A stretch of 32,944 nucleotides of DNA from Candidatus Ornithomonoglobus intestinigallinarum (GCA_018715365.1 DVLU01000047.1:1-32944), one strand, 5' to 3'; counted from the stretch's first letter, positions 16,904-25,508 are shown. Notes: generated from the sequence alone by a model not told the origin. Numbers and translations are program-made.

Positions 16904-19114
16904 ATGAACAGTGAAAATCTTGTCGGCAGCACCCTTAACGGACGATATGAGATAATAGAAAAAATAGGCAGCGGCGGAATGGCAAGCGTATTTAAAGCGA
17001 AGGACACGCTTTTAAACAGATACGTTGCGATAAAAATACTTCGCGATGCGCTTGAAGGCGAGAAACAGGTGGTTTCAAACTTTATAAAAGAAGCGCAGTC
17101 GTCGGCGTCGCTGTCGCATAACAATGTTGTATCGGTTTTTGACGTCGGTGAAGACAACGGCATAAATTATATGGTCATGGAGCTTGTTGACGGTATTACC
17201 TTAAAGGAATACATAAAAGAAAACGGCGCGCTTCCATGGCAGGAGGCGTGCGACTACGCAATACAGATAGCGCAGGGCATAGGCGAAGCGCATGCGCAAA
17301 ATATTATTCACCGCGATATTAAGCCGCAGAATATTATAATGACGGCCGATAAAACGCTTAAGGTGACGGACTTCGGCATAGCGCGCGCAATGGCGGCCGA
17401 TACAACAATAGTCGGCGGCACTGCATTGGGATCCGTGCATTATATATCGCCGGAGCAGGCGCGCGGCGGCTTTACCGATGCGAGAAGCGATATATATTCG
17501 CTCGGTATAGTGCTGTACGAAATGCTTACGGGCAAGGTCCCGTTTGACGGCGACACGCCCGTTTCGGTTGCTCTTATGCATCTTGAAAGAGAGCCGGTAA
17601 ACGTAAAATGCGTTAATATGAATATACCGTCCGACCTTGCGTACGTCGTAATGAAGGCGATAGCAAAGGAGCAGAGCGCAAGGTATCAGAATATACCGGA
17701 AATGCTTAACGACCTTCACGCCGTGCTTGCGGAGGAGCCTCTCCCGTCGCGTGAAAACGAAAGGACCGGCGGCGTTGTTCATCCTTCGGAGTCTGACGGC
17801 GGCGACACCAAGGTAATACCGAAGCTCCCCGACAGGGACGGCGATGATTATGATTACGATTATCCCGAGGACGTTGAGGATATAGACGATGAAGGCCTTA
17901 TTGCGGAAAAAACGGGAGGGCGCAGCAAAAAGCGCACAAAGGTCAGAAAGCAAAAGACTGCCGCCCAAAAGAAAGAGGACAGGCTTGCCGTTGTTTTGGC
18001 GCTTGTCACAATAGCGGCAATACTGCTCATAGCGTTCGGCGCATACAAGATAATAAGCGGTACAAACGGCGCAAACGTTCCCGACCTTACAAACAAAACC
18101 GTTGAGGAAGCAACGCAGGAGCTTCAGGCTCTTGAGCTTAAGGTTGACGATGAAATAGAATATTCGCTCTCCGACGATATAGAAGAAGGGCGCGTTATAA
18201 CTCAGGATCCCGAGCCCGGCAAGTTCGTCGGTAAAAATTCCGCTGTAAAGCTTGTGGTTTCCATAGGCTCATCCGGCGGTAACATTCCCGTTCCCAACGT
18301 TGTGGGCAGAACGTTTGACGAAGCAATATCGCAGGTTATGGCGGCGGGGCTTACGTACAGAGTTGTTGAAAGCCCGTCGGATACGGTACCGCAGGGCAAT
18401 ATAATACGTCAGATACCGATGGCTGGAACAAAGGTAAACGAAAACGATATAGTAACGCTCCATGTGAGCACCGGCGAAAACGTAACGGCAACGCAGGCGC
18501 CGGCAACGGTGCAGAAGGTATCGGTGCCGAACCTTATAGGCATGGGACGCGAGCAGGCAGAAATAGAGCTTAACAATAACGGCCTTAAGCTCGGCACCGT
18601 AACAAGAAAAGCATCGAGCGCGCCGGAGGGGACGATAATTTCGCAGAGCCCCGAGGCGTCGCGCACGGCGGCAAGAGATTCCTATGTGACGATAGTTTTG
18701 TCGAGCGGCAACGAGTCGAGCACGCAGACTACCGTAACGGAGCCTGCCGGCGAAATTGAAACGCCCGATAAAACAACAGAAAATACCGGCGGCGAGAAGG
18801 AAACTCCGTCGTATGAGGAGCCCGACGAGGAATATATCCCAGAGCCGACGGACGTTCCCGAAAGCAGCATGGATGACGTTACGGAGGACAGCGGCGGCGG
18901 TGAAGTATCGGTAAAAACGTTTACCGTAAAAATTCCCGACAGCGCAAACGACACCGTTGACGTTGAAATAATAGCAAACGGGCAGACCGTCCATTCGGGA
19001 ACTCATTCAAAGAGCGAGCAGTACGTTTCCGTTGAAATAGAAGGAAGCGGCAGCGTTGACGTTCAGGCGTATATAGACGGCGCTCTTGCGGCGCAGAAGG
19101 AGCTGACATTTTAA
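16904..19114 (+). CDS. prkC: PASTA-domain Ser/Thr protein kinase (PrkC/StkP type)
   Basis: 736 aa. The cytoplasmic kinase domain (~12-275) has GSGGMA (22-27), K44, HRDIKPQN (136-143), DFG (156-158) and SPEQ (182-185), with Thr residues 167, 168 and 173 in the activation loop. A strongly acidic Asp/Glu/Tyr linker (~300-335) and a basic segment lead to one membrane helix (~361-384). Outside are three PASTA repeats starting near VPDLTNK (~391), VPNVVGR (~463) and VPNLIGM (~541), which bind peptidoglycan fragments in this family. A Thr/Glu/Pro-rich stalk (~609-665) and a ~70-residue beta-rich C-terminal domain of unknown type follow. The kinase controls cell wall, growth and dormancy functions in relatives. 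Confidence 0.97.
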   Translation: MNSENLVGSTLNGRYEIIEKIGSGGMASVFKAKDTLLNRYVAIKILRDALEGEKQVVSNFIKEAQSSASLSHNNVVSVFDVGEDNGINYMVMELVDGITLKEYIKENGALPWQEACDYAIQIAQGIGEAHAQNIIHRDIKPQNIIMTADKTLKVTDFGIARAMAADTTIVGGTALGSVHYISPEQARGGFTDARSDIYSLGIVLYEMLTGKVPFDGDTPVSVALMHLEREPVNVKCVNMNIPSDLAYVVMKAIAKEQSARYQNIPEMLNDLHAVLAEEPLPSRENERTGGVVHPSESDGGDTKVIPKLPDRDGDDYDYDYPEDVEDIDDEGLIAEKTGGRSKKRTKVRKQKTAAQKKEDRLAVVLALVTIAAILLIAFGAYKIISGTNGANVPDLTNKTVEEATQELQALELKVDDEIEYSLSDDIEEGRVITQDPEPGKFVGKNSAVKLVVSIGSSGGNIPVPNVVGRTFDEAISQVMAAGLTYRVVESPSDTVPQGNIIRQIPMAGTKVNENDIVTLHVSTGENVTATQAPATVQKVSVPNLIGMGREQAEIELNNNGLKLGTVTRKASSAPEGTIISQSPEASRTAARDSYVTIVLSSGNESSTQTTVTEPAGEIETPDKTTENTGGEKETPSYEEPDEEYIPEPTDVPESSMDDVTEDSGGGEVSVKTFTVKIPDSANDTVDVEIIANGQTVHSGTHSKSEQYVSVEIEGSGSVDVQAYIDGALAAQKELTF

Positions 19115-19129
19115 GCGTAAAAACGCTGA

Positions 19130-20008
19130 TTGAATATGGAGCTTAACGGAATTATAACAAAGGGCGTCGGCGGGTTTTATTATGTAAAAACAGCGGACGG
19201 CGCAGAATATGAATGCAGGGCGCGCGGCCTGTTCCGCAAGGAGCATATAACGCCTATGATAGGCGACCGCGTTGCGATAGAAAAAAGCGGCGGAGGCAAG
19301 GGCTATCTTATCAAAATTTTTGAAAGAAGCTCAAGCCTCATCCGTCCGCCCGTTGCGAATATAGACACGATGATACTCGTTGCCGCGGCGGCGGAGCCGG
19401 AGCCGAATTTGTTCCTGGCCGACAAAATGCTTGTAAATGCGGAGATAGGCGGCATAACGCCCGTCATCTGCATAAATAAATCGGATTTGGCAAGCCGATC
19501 CGATATTGAGGAAATATACGGGCTTGCGGGCTATAAGGTAATAGCCGCGTCGGCATATACGGGAGAAGGGCTTGACGAGCTCAAAAGCATTATAAAGGGC
19601 AGGGTAACGGCGTTTGCCGGACTCAGCGGAGTGGGCAAATCAAGTCTTTTGGGGATAATAACAAATGAAAAGCTTGAAACGGGAAGCGTCAGCGAAAAAA
19701 TAGGGCGCGGCAGACACACAACGCGTCATGTCGAGCTTTTTGAGCTGCCGGACGGCGGCTATGTGCTCGATACGCCCGGCTTCGGTTCTCTTGAGGTTGA
19801 GGGAACCGACGCGGGCGAACTGTGGAAATACTTTCCCGAAATGAGAAACGCGGCAGGGGAGTGCCGCTTCAGGGGGTGCTCGCATATAAACGAGCCGGGC
19901 TGCGCCGTTAAGGCGCTGCTTGACGAGGGCAAAATGGCACGGTCAAGATATGAGAGCTATACAGAGCTTTATGAAAAGCTCAAACAAAAAAAATCGTGGG
20001 AGAAATAA
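19130..20008 (+). CDS. rsgA: Ribosome small-subunit-dependent GTPase RsgA
   Basis: 292 aa. It is a late 30S maturation GTPase with circularly permuted motifs: NKSD (116-119) precedes GLSGVGKSS (164-172), and DTPG is at 214-217. The C-terminal zinc site is C245, C250, H252 and C258. An OB-fold occupies the N-terminus. The frame opens with TTG at 19130; an in-frame ATG is at 19136. No ribosome-binding site lies at normal distance. AAGGAG at 19097-19102 is inside the end of prkC, with a small hairpin between it and the start. Confidence 0.95.
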   Translation: MNMELNGIITKGVGGFYYVKTADGAEYECRARGLFRKEHITPMIGDRVAIEKSGGGKGYLIKIFERSSSLIRPPVANIDTMILVAAAAEPEPNLFLADKMLVNAEIGGITPVICINKSDLASRSDIEEIYGLAGYKVIAASAYTGEGLDELKSIIKGRVTAFAGLSGVGKSSLLGIITNEKLETGSVSEKIGRGRHTTRHVELFELPDGGYVLDTPGFGSLEVEGTDAGELWKYFPEMRNAAGECRFRGCSHINEPGCAVKALLDEGKMARSRYESYTELYEKLKQKKSWEK

Positions 20009-20021
20009 AACACGAAAGGGT

Positions 20022-20666
20022 TTGATTGACATTAGTATAATACTGGCTCCGTCAATATTGGCGGCGGATTTCGGAAGACTTGCGGAGCAGGTGCTTGAAA
20101 CCGAAAACGCGGGAGCGCAGTGGCTGCATCTCGATGTTATGGACGGGCATTTTGTGCCCAATATCAGCTTCGGTATCCCCGTTATAAGCTCACTGAGAAA
20201 ACATACAAATATGTTTTTTGACGTGCACCTTATGATAGAACACCCCGAAAAATACATAAAGGCGTTTGCCGATGCCGGCGCCGACGGCATAACGGTACAT
20301 ATTGAGGCCGAAGGCGACACGGAGGAACAGATACGGCTTATAAAAAGCGCCGGCTGTATGCCGGCGATTGCGCTTAACCCCGATACTCCGGCGGAAAAAG
20401 TTATGCCGTATATAAACGACGTTGATATGATACTCTGTATGACTGTCTTCCCGGGCTACGGGGGACAGGCGTATATGCCCGAGGTTGAGGAAAAAATAAG
20501 GGCGGTAAGAAAAGCGGCGCGCCCGGGGCTGAAAATCGAGGTTGACGGCGGTATATACGCCGAAAATATCCACAGGCCCATCGGCGCGGGAGCCGACGTT
20601 ATAGTTGCCGGAACGGCTGTGTTTAACGACGATATAACGGGCTCCGTAAAAAAGCTTTTAAGATAG
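20022..20666 (+). CDS. rpe: Ribulose-phosphate 3-epimerase
   Basis: 214 aa from the TTG at 20022. It interconverts ribulose-5-phosphate and xylulose-5-phosphate. Signatures are LAPSILAADF, HLDVMDGHFVPN (catalytic Asp), FDVHLMIEHP and EVDGGI. The start is uncertain. The frame is open back to 19920 within rsgA, with an ATG at 19971 that would add 17 residues unlike the family. GAAAGGG lies only 1-2 nt before the TTG at 20022, so a start on ATT at 20025 or 20031 cannot be excluded. Length from 20022 matches the family. Confidence 0.93.
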   Translation: MIDISIILAPSILAADFGRLAEQVLETENAGAQWLHLDVMDGHFVPNISFGIPVISSLRKHTNMFFDVHLMIEHPEKYIKAFADAGADGITVHIEAEGDTEEQIRLIKSAGCMPAIALNPDTPAEKVMPYINDVDMILCMTVFPGYGGQAYMPEVEEKIRAVRKAARPGLKIEVDGGIYAENIHRPIGAGADVIVAGTAVFNDDITGSVKKLLR

Positions 20667-20698
20667 CGAACGATACACGATAAACGGGAGATTTTAAT

Positions 20699-21316
20699 AT
20701 GCGGGCGGTCATAATAGGCAGCGGAGACATAAACGATTATAAATACATAAAAGGCTTTTTAAGGGACGATGATTTTTTTATCTGTGCCGACGGCGGCATA
20801 CGCCATGCCGCGGGGCTGGGAATTGAACCGGAAATCCTTATCGGGGATTTTGACAGTATGCCGAAGGGCATAAAAACCGCGGCAAAAGTCATACGGTATC
20901 CGGCAAAAAAAGATTTTACCGACGGCGAGCTCTGTGCAGAATATGCGGCGGAGCACGGATTTTCCGAAACGCTTTTTATCGGTATGACGGGTACGCGCCT
21001 TGACCACACGATAAATAACATACTGCTGCTTTTTAAATGCGTAAATTCAAAGCTGATAAACGAGCATAACGAGATAATTCCGCTTTGCGCCGGCGCCGGA
21101 ATAGAAATCAAGAATAAACGCGGCAAAACGCTGTCGCTTATACCGCTGAACGGCGATCTTGAAAATGTTGCAATGCGCGGCTTCGAATATCCGCTTGACG
21201 GCGAAACGCTGTATTTCGGAGCGGCGCGCGGGAACAGCAATGTCGTAACCTCGGACAATGCGTTTATATCGGCAAAAAAGGGCAAGGGACTGATAATAAT
21301 AAACAATGGAGAATAA
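20699..21316 (+). CDS. thiN: Thiamine pyrophosphokinase
   Basis: 205 aa. It converts thiamine to thiamine diphosphate with ATP. The catalytic-domain motifs ADGGIRHA, GDFDSM and FTDGELC (Lys-rich DFTD segment) and GTRLDHT are clear, and the smaller C-terminal thiamine-binding domain follows. CGGGAG lies 8 nt before the ATG. It closes the conserved rsgA-rpe-thiN trio and overlaps the next gene by 11 nt. Confidence 0.95.
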   Translation: MRAVIIGSGDINDYKYIKGFLRDDDFFICADGGIRHAAGLGIEPEILIGDFDSMPKGIKTAAKVIRYPAKKDFTDGELCAEYAAEHGFSETLFIGMTGTRLDHTINNILLLFKCVNSKLINEHNEIIPLCAGAGIEIKNKRGKTLSLIPLNGDLENVAMRGFEYPLDGETLYFGAARGNSNVVTSDNAFISAKKGKGLIIINNGE

Positions 21317-22451
21317 ATTTATTTATCTTGATAATGCCGCAACAACAAAGCCTTGCGCCGAAGCCGTAAATGCGTTTTTAAATACAGTCGAAAATTTCGG
21401 CAACCCTTCATCGCTTTACGGGATAGGCTTAGCTGCGGAGAAGCTTATAAATTTATCGGCCGCATCGATTTCATCTATGATGGGCGTTGACAGGCGTGAT
21501 ATATATTTCACCTCGGGCGGCACCGAAGCAAACAATACTGCGGTGTTCGGCACGGCATACGGTCATATAAAGCTCGGTAAACGAGTTATAACGTCAAAGA
21601 TCGAGCACCCGTCCGTGCTTGAGTGCTTCAAGCGTCTTGAGCGCGAAGGCTTCGACGTAAAATATATAGGCACAGACAGCGGCGGAGTGCTGAATATCGA
21701 TGAGCTTGATGACGCGCTGACGGAAGATACAACGCTTGTGAGCGTTATGCACGTAAACAACGAAACGGGCGTTATTCAGCCGGTTGATAAAATAAAACAG
21801 CTTATGCGTAAAAAAGCGCCGCGCGCGCTTTTGCACTGCGACTGCGTTCAGTCATTTTGCAAGCTGCCGGTTGAACCGAAAAAATGGGGCGCCGATTTAA
21901 TAAGCATATCGGCGCATAAAATACACGGCTTTAAGGGTACGGGAGCGCTGTATATAAAGCAGAGCGCAAATATAAAGCCGCTGCTTTTCGGCGGCGAGCA
22001 GCAGCGGGAATTTCGCCCGGGGACGGAAAACGTCGGCGGAATATCGGCGTTCGGCGCCGCGGCCGAGGCGTATAAATACGATGAGGAAAAAATGCGCGCG
22101 CAAAGAAGCGCCTTTGCCGATGCGCTGGCGGAAAAAACAAACGGCTCGGTACAAATAAACGGCTCCGGCGAGTATAATTCCGGCTCTGTTTTAAACATTT
22201 CGTTTGAAGGCATAAAGGCCGAAATACTCCTCCACGCGCTTGAAGCAAAGGGAATATACGTTTCCACGGGCTCCGCCTGCTCATCGCACGACCCGTCGCC
22301 GTCGCACGTTCTGCAGGCCATGAATGTTGAAAAACGGCGGATCGAGGGCGCGATCAGGATAAGCTTCAGCGAAGCTCTTTCGGAAAGCGATTTTGAGTAC
22401 GCGGCCGATACAATAGCCGCCGAAGCGGCAAAAATAAAAAAATATATGTAA
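21306..22451 (+). CDS. iscS: Cysteine desulfurase (NifS/IscS family), probable ThiI partner
   Basis: 381 aa, PLP-dependent. It takes sulfur from cysteine to form an enzyme persulfide. LDNAATTKP is at the N-terminus, HVNNETG marks the cofactor site, the PLP lysine is K205 in SAHKIHGFKG, and the sulfur-accepting C325 lies in STGSACSSHD. It overlaps thiN by 11 nt and has no clear ribosome-binding site of its own, suggesting coupling. thiI follows after 26 nt, as in the B. subtilis nifZ-thiI pair, so delivery of sulfur to ThiI (and perhaps to the thiazole pathway further on) is the likely role. Confidence 0.94.
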   Translation: MENKFIYLDNAATTKPCAEAVNAFLNTVENFGNPSSLYGIGLAAEKLINLSAASISSMMGVDRRDIYFTSGGTEANNTAVFGTAYGHIKLGKRVITSKIEHPSVLECFKRLEREGFDVKYIGTDSGGVLNIDELDDALTEDTTLVSVMHVNNETGVIQPVDKIKQLMRKKAPRALLHCDCVQSFCKLPVEPKKWGADLISISAHKIHGFKGTGALYIKQSANIKPLLFGGEQQREFRPGTENVGGISAFGAAAEAYKYDEEKMRAQRSAFADALAEKTNGSVQINGSGEYNSGSVLNISFEGIKAEILLHALEAKGIYVSTGSACSSHDPSPSHVLQAMNVEKRRIEGAIRISFSEALSESDFEYAADTIAAEAAKIKKYM

Positions 22452-22477
22452 TACAAATAATCGAAAGGGATTTTCCG

Positions 22478-23656
22478 ATGAAAGAAATACTTCTTGCAAA
22501 ATACGGCGAGATAATTTTGAAGGGCGGTAACAGGCACCGCTTTGAAAGCATACTTATGAATAATATAGCGGACGCAACGCGAAATATCGCAAAAATAAAA
22601 GCGCGGCTGATACAGGCCACAATTTACGTTGACGTGCTTGACGAAGGCAAAACCGACCTTGTGCTTGAGCGCATGACGAAAATATTCGGCATAGTGTCTG
22701 TCGCAAAGGCTGCCGTGTGCGGTAAAACGATTGAAGAAATAGAGGAAACGGCTAAGGAATATTTAAAGAACGATCTTACCGACGGCAAAAAATTCAAGGT
22801 GGAAACAAAGCGTGCCGATAAGAGCTTCCCGCTCACCTCCCAGGATATAAGCCGCGAGGTTGGCGGCTATCTTGACGATGCGTTCCCGGGCGTCACCGTT
22901 GACGTTCACGAGCCGGACGTAACAGTAAGGGTGGAGGTGCGCGAGCTTGGCGCGTATGTTTACTGCGAAGAAAACAAAATAAAGGGCCAGGGCGGCATGC
23001 CGATAGGCACCGGCTCAAGGGCGACGCTCCTGCTTTCGGGAGGTATAGACAGCCCCGTTGCGGGACATATGATAGCAAAGCGCGGAGTTGAAATAAACGC
23101 CGTAAACTTCTTCTCGTTCCCGTATACGTCTGAGCGTGCAAAGGAAAAGGTCATAGAGCTTGCGTCGATAATCGCACGCTACACTTCGAAAATAAATCTT
23201 TATATAGTGCCTTTTACCGATATTCAGCTTGAAATACGCGAGCACTGCCCGGAGGAGCATATGACGCTTTTAATGCGCCGTTTTATGATGCGTATATCGG
23301 AGCGCATAGCGCGGCAGACAAAATCGCTTGCGCTTATAACGGGCGAGAGCGTCGGACAGGTTGCATCGCAGACACTTTCGGCGCTTGACGTAACAAACGC
23401 CGTAATAGATATGCCGGTGCTTCAGCCGCTTATAGGCATGGATAAAATCGAGGTGATCGAGCGGGCGAGGGAAATAGGCACGTATGATACGTCGATACTT
23501 CCTTATGAGGACTGCTGCACAGTATTTACACCGAAGCACCCGACGGTAAATCCGAAGCGCGCAAATATAGAAAAAAGCGAAAGCCATCTTGACGTAGAAC
23601 GTCTTATTGACGAAGCTATGGCCGGAGTTGAGCTTATAGAGGTATATCCGTCGTAA
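22478..23656 (+). CDS. thiI: tRNA 4-thiouridine synthetase ThiI
   Basis: 392 aa. It adenylates U8 of tRNA and inserts sulfur. The order is N-terminal ferredoxin-like domain (KEILLAKYGEIILKGGNR), THUMP domain, and the PP-loop LLLSGGIDSPVAGH (~183-196). A Cys pair is in DCCTVFTPKHP (~345). There is no C-terminal rhodanese domain, as in the Bacillus form, which takes sulfur directly from its dedicated desulfurase. GAAAGGG precedes the ATG. Confidence 0.96.
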   Translation: MKEILLAKYGEIILKGGNRHRFESILMNNIADATRNIAKIKARLIQATIYVDVLDEGKTDLVLERMTKIFGIVSVAKAAVCGKTIEEIEETAKEYLKNDLTDGKKFKVETKRADKSFPLTSQDISREVGGYLDDAFPGVTVDVHEPDVTVRVEVRELGAYVYCEENKIKGQGGMPIGTGSRATLLLSGGIDSPVAGHMIAKRGVEINAVNFFSFPYTSERAKEKVIELASIIARYTSKINLYIVPFTDIQLEIREHCPEEHMTLLMRRFMMRISERIARQTKSLALITGESVGQVASQTLSALDVTNAVIDMPVLQPLIGMDKIEVIERAREIGTYDTSILPYEDCCTVFTPKHPTVNPKRANIEKSESHLDVERLIDEAMAGVELIEVYPS

Positions 23657-23676
23657 ACGGGAAAAGAGGGGAACGA

Positions 23677-24012
23677 ATGTACAGGACAATAAATTCAAAA
23701 AGACCGTCAAAGCTTAAAAGAGCGCTTATTGCAGCCGGCATTGCCGTTCTGCTTGCGCTTGTGTTCTTGTGGATAGTCGGCGCGATTGCCGGCTCCGACA
23801 GTGCCGAAAATCAGAACATATCGGCGGCCGTTGCGGAAAACGTGCAGCTGAAGCAGCAGGAGGAGGAATTGAAGCAGCAAATAGCCGACCTTCAGGCGGA
23901 AATCGACAGGCTAAACGGCGAGCTCTCCGCACGCCCCACAGTGCAGCCCACGCCGTATGCGCCGAATGAAAGCGCTTCTCCTCAGCCGACGGAAACTGTT
24001 GTGCCGAGATAA
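23677..24012 (+). CDS. Small membrane protein with coiled coil and Pro-rich tail
   Basis: 111 aa; I do not recognise a named family. A basic N-terminus (SKRPSKLKRA) leads into one membrane helix (~16-38, cytoplasm-in orientation), then a Gln/Glu-rich coiled coil (~50-85, VQLKQQEEELKQQI) and a Pro/Thr/Ser tail. The layout recalls septum proteins such as DivIC/FtsL, but no specific motif supports that. AGAGGGG upstream of the ATG and tight spacing to thiI (20 nt) and the next gene (7 nt) support expression in the same operon. Confidence 0.8.
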   Translation: MYRTINSKRPSKLKRALIAAGIAVLLALVFLWIVGAIAGSDSAENQNISAAVAENVQLKQQEEELKQQIADLQAEIDRLNGELSARPTVQPTPYAPNESASPQPTETVVPR

Positions 24013-24019
24013 TATTTTT

Positions 24020-24466
24020 ATGGAAATATTAAAAATAAAGGCAAACAGAAAAGAATATCTGCCGCTGCTGCTTGAAGCCGACGAACAGGAGAGCATGATA
24101 GAACGCTATATAGACACGGGAGATATGTATGTGCTGTTTGACGGCGATAAACCGGCGGGCGAATGTATTGTCACAGCTGCGGATGAAAAGACGCTTGAAA
24201 TAAAAAGCCTTGCCGTGGCTTCGGAATACCGCGGCAGGGGATTGGGCAGGTTGCTTATAGAGTTCGCTGCGCGCAAATACGCGGAAGGCTTTGACGAGCT
24301 TATCGTCGGAACGGGCGACAGTCCGTTCACGGTGCCGTTTTACGAAAAGTGCGGCTTTAAAAAATCGCATTATATAAAAGATTTTTTTACGGACAATTAC
24401 GACCGCCCCATATATGAGGGCGGAGTACTGCTTAAGGATATGGTATACTTAAGAAAAAAACTGTAA
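24020..24466 (+). CDS. GNAT family N-acetyltransferase
   Basis: 148 aa from the ATG at 24020. The acetyl-CoA-binding motif A is clear: LAVASEYRGRGLGRLL, followed by the late motif FYEKCGFKK. The substrate is unknown. The frame continues upstream to an ATG at 23957 inside the preceding gene, but the GNAT fold starts at MEILKI. No strong ribosome-binding site is seen. It appears to be the last gene of the long operon; no clear terminator follows. Confidence 0.88.
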   Translation: MEILKIKANRKEYLPLLLEADEQESMIERYIDTGDMYVLFDGDKPAGECIVTAADEKTLEIKSLAVASEYRGRGLGRLLIEFAARKYAEGFDELIVGTGDSPFTVPFYEKCGFKKSHYIKDFFTDNYDRPIYEGGVLLKDMVYLRKKL

Positions 24467-24504
24467 TTTATTAAGACATGAAAGCGTATTGTTTTTTTTT
24501 GCGC

Positions 24505-24533
24505 TTGACAAAAACGCGGAAATATGGTATCAT
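24505..24533 (+). promoter_or_regulatory. Promoter of the thiS-thiF-thiG-thiH-tenI operon
   Basis: Perfect TTGACA (24505-24510), 17-bp spacer, TATCAT (24528-24533). The predicted start is near 24540, at the foot of the leader hairpin described next. Confidence 0.8.
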
Positions 24534-24538
24534 ATAAA

Positions 24539-24593
24539 AGCACAAAAGGGGCACACCACCGAAAGGGCGTGATTCTTTTTGTGTTCTTTTTTT
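24539..24593 (+). terminator. Leader hairpin with T-run, possible attenuator before thiS
   Basis: AGCACAAAAGGG (24539-24550) can pair with 24574-24585 over 12 bp, three of them or so G-U, and is followed by CTTTTTTT (24586-24593). The apical 23 nt contain CCGAAAGG, a possible small GNRA-capped stem. It sits at the very start of the transcript, ahead of thiS. Its stem is A-U-rich, so strength as a terminator is uncertain. The conserved TPP-riboswitch boxes (CUGAGA, and the GAUAAUGCC to AGGGA element) are not present. Confidence 0.5.
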
Positions 24594-24620
24594 GAGAAAA
24601 AGCGGAAAGGGGAAAAATGC

Positions 24621-24815
24621 GTGGTAATTCTTAACGGAAAGGAAACGGCATACGGCGGCGGGAATTTGTCGGAGCTGCTGAAGGAAAACGGCTTCAGAAC
24701 AGACCGAATAGCCGTTGAATATAACGGTGAAATACTTCCGAAAAGCGAATATGATAAAACGGTTTTAAAGGACGGCGACGTGCTTGAGGTCGTTTCGTTT
24801 GTGGGAGGCGGTTAA
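24621..24815 (+). CDS. thiS: Sulfur carrier protein ThiS
   Basis: 64 aa from GTG at 24621. It is a ubiquitin-like carrier whose C-terminal glycine is adenylated by ThiF and loaded with sulfur for thiazole formation. VILNGKE starts the fold, AVEYNGEILP and DGDVLEVVSFVGGG end it with the required Gly-Gly. AAAGGGG lies 8 nt before the GTG. An ATG at 24617 is in another frame and ends after five codons; the same reading frame is open upstream to 24579, but that part overlaps the leader hairpin. Confidence 0.93.
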   Translation: MVILNGKETAYGGGNLSELLKENGFRTDRIAVEYNGEILPKSEYDKTVLKDGDVLEVVSFVGGG

Positions 24816-24818
24816 TTT

Positions 24819-25478
24819 ATGGCCGACATAAAAAACAAAAGCTGCGGCTTAAGCAGAGAAGCTTTTGAAAGGGCGCTTATCGAGCGTCACACAAAGCCTG
24901 TTTTTGAAAAGCTGAAAAACTCGTCGGCTGCCGTCGCCGGAGCGGGCGGACTGGGCTCGAATATTGCCGTGTCGCTTGCAAGGGCCGGGGTGGGGCGGCT
25001 GCTTATTGTTGATTTTGACAGGGTGGAAATAAGCAATTTAAACCGCCAGCAGTATTTTGTGAAGCATGTGGGAATGTACAAAACGGACGCCCTTGCGGAA
25101 ATACTGCGCGATATAAACCCGTATATCAAAGTCGAAACGAAAACAATACGCGTAACGCAGGATAATGCCGCAGCTGTCTTCTGCGGCTTTGATATAGTTT
25201 GCGAGGCGTTCGACCGCGCCGAAAATAAAGCGATGCTTATAAACGCGCTGTTATTGTCGCAGCCCAAAACAAAAATCATATCGGGCTCCGGCATGGCGGG
25301 GTATCTGAGCGCAAACACGATAAAAACGCGAATGATAACAAAGCGGCTCTATATCTGCGGCGACGGCGTGTCGGATTCGGCGGAGCATAACGGACTTATG
25401 GCGCCGCGCGTTGCGGTGTGCGCAAACCATCAGGCAAATATGGCGTTAAGGCTGCTGCTTGGTGAAACGGAATGTTGA
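24819..25478 (+). CDS. thiF: ThiS adenylyltransferase ThiF (short form)
   Basis: 219 aa. It activates the ThiS C-terminus with ATP. The nucleotide-binding GAGGLGSNIA and the following DFDRVEISNLNRQQY are classical E1-like motifs. The two CxxC zinc pairs of E. coli ThiF/MoeB are missing, as is usual for the shorter Clostridia-type enzymes; cysteines remain in YICGDG and VAVCANH. The ribosome-binding site GGGAGG is embedded in the codons for the ThiS Gly-Gly end, and the gap to thiS is 3 nt. Confidence 0.93.
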   Translation: MADIKNKSCGLSREAFERALIERHTKPVFEKLKNSSAAVAGAGGLGSNIAVSLARAGVGRLLIVDFDRVEISNLNRQQYFVKHVGMYKTDALAEILRDINPYIKVETKTIRVTQDNAAAVFCGFDIVCEAFDRAENKAMLINALLLSQPKTKIISGSGMAGYLSANTIKTRMITKRLYICGDGVSDSAEHNGLMAPRVAVCANHQANMALRLLLGETEC

Positions 25479-25508
25479 AAAATATAAAGCAAAGGAGCAA
25501 TATATAAA

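Noticed and set aside
24481-24505. Terminator after the GNAT gene (nine-T run at 24492-24500)
   Set aside because: The possible AAGCG/CGCTT pairing places the T-run inside the loop, not behind a stem, so it does not fit an intrinsic terminator.
24467-24620. TPP riboswitch before the thi operon
   Set aside because: Neither the CUGAGA box nor the GAUAAUGCC to AGGGA element is present, and the space after the promoter is too short for the ~100-nt aptamer.
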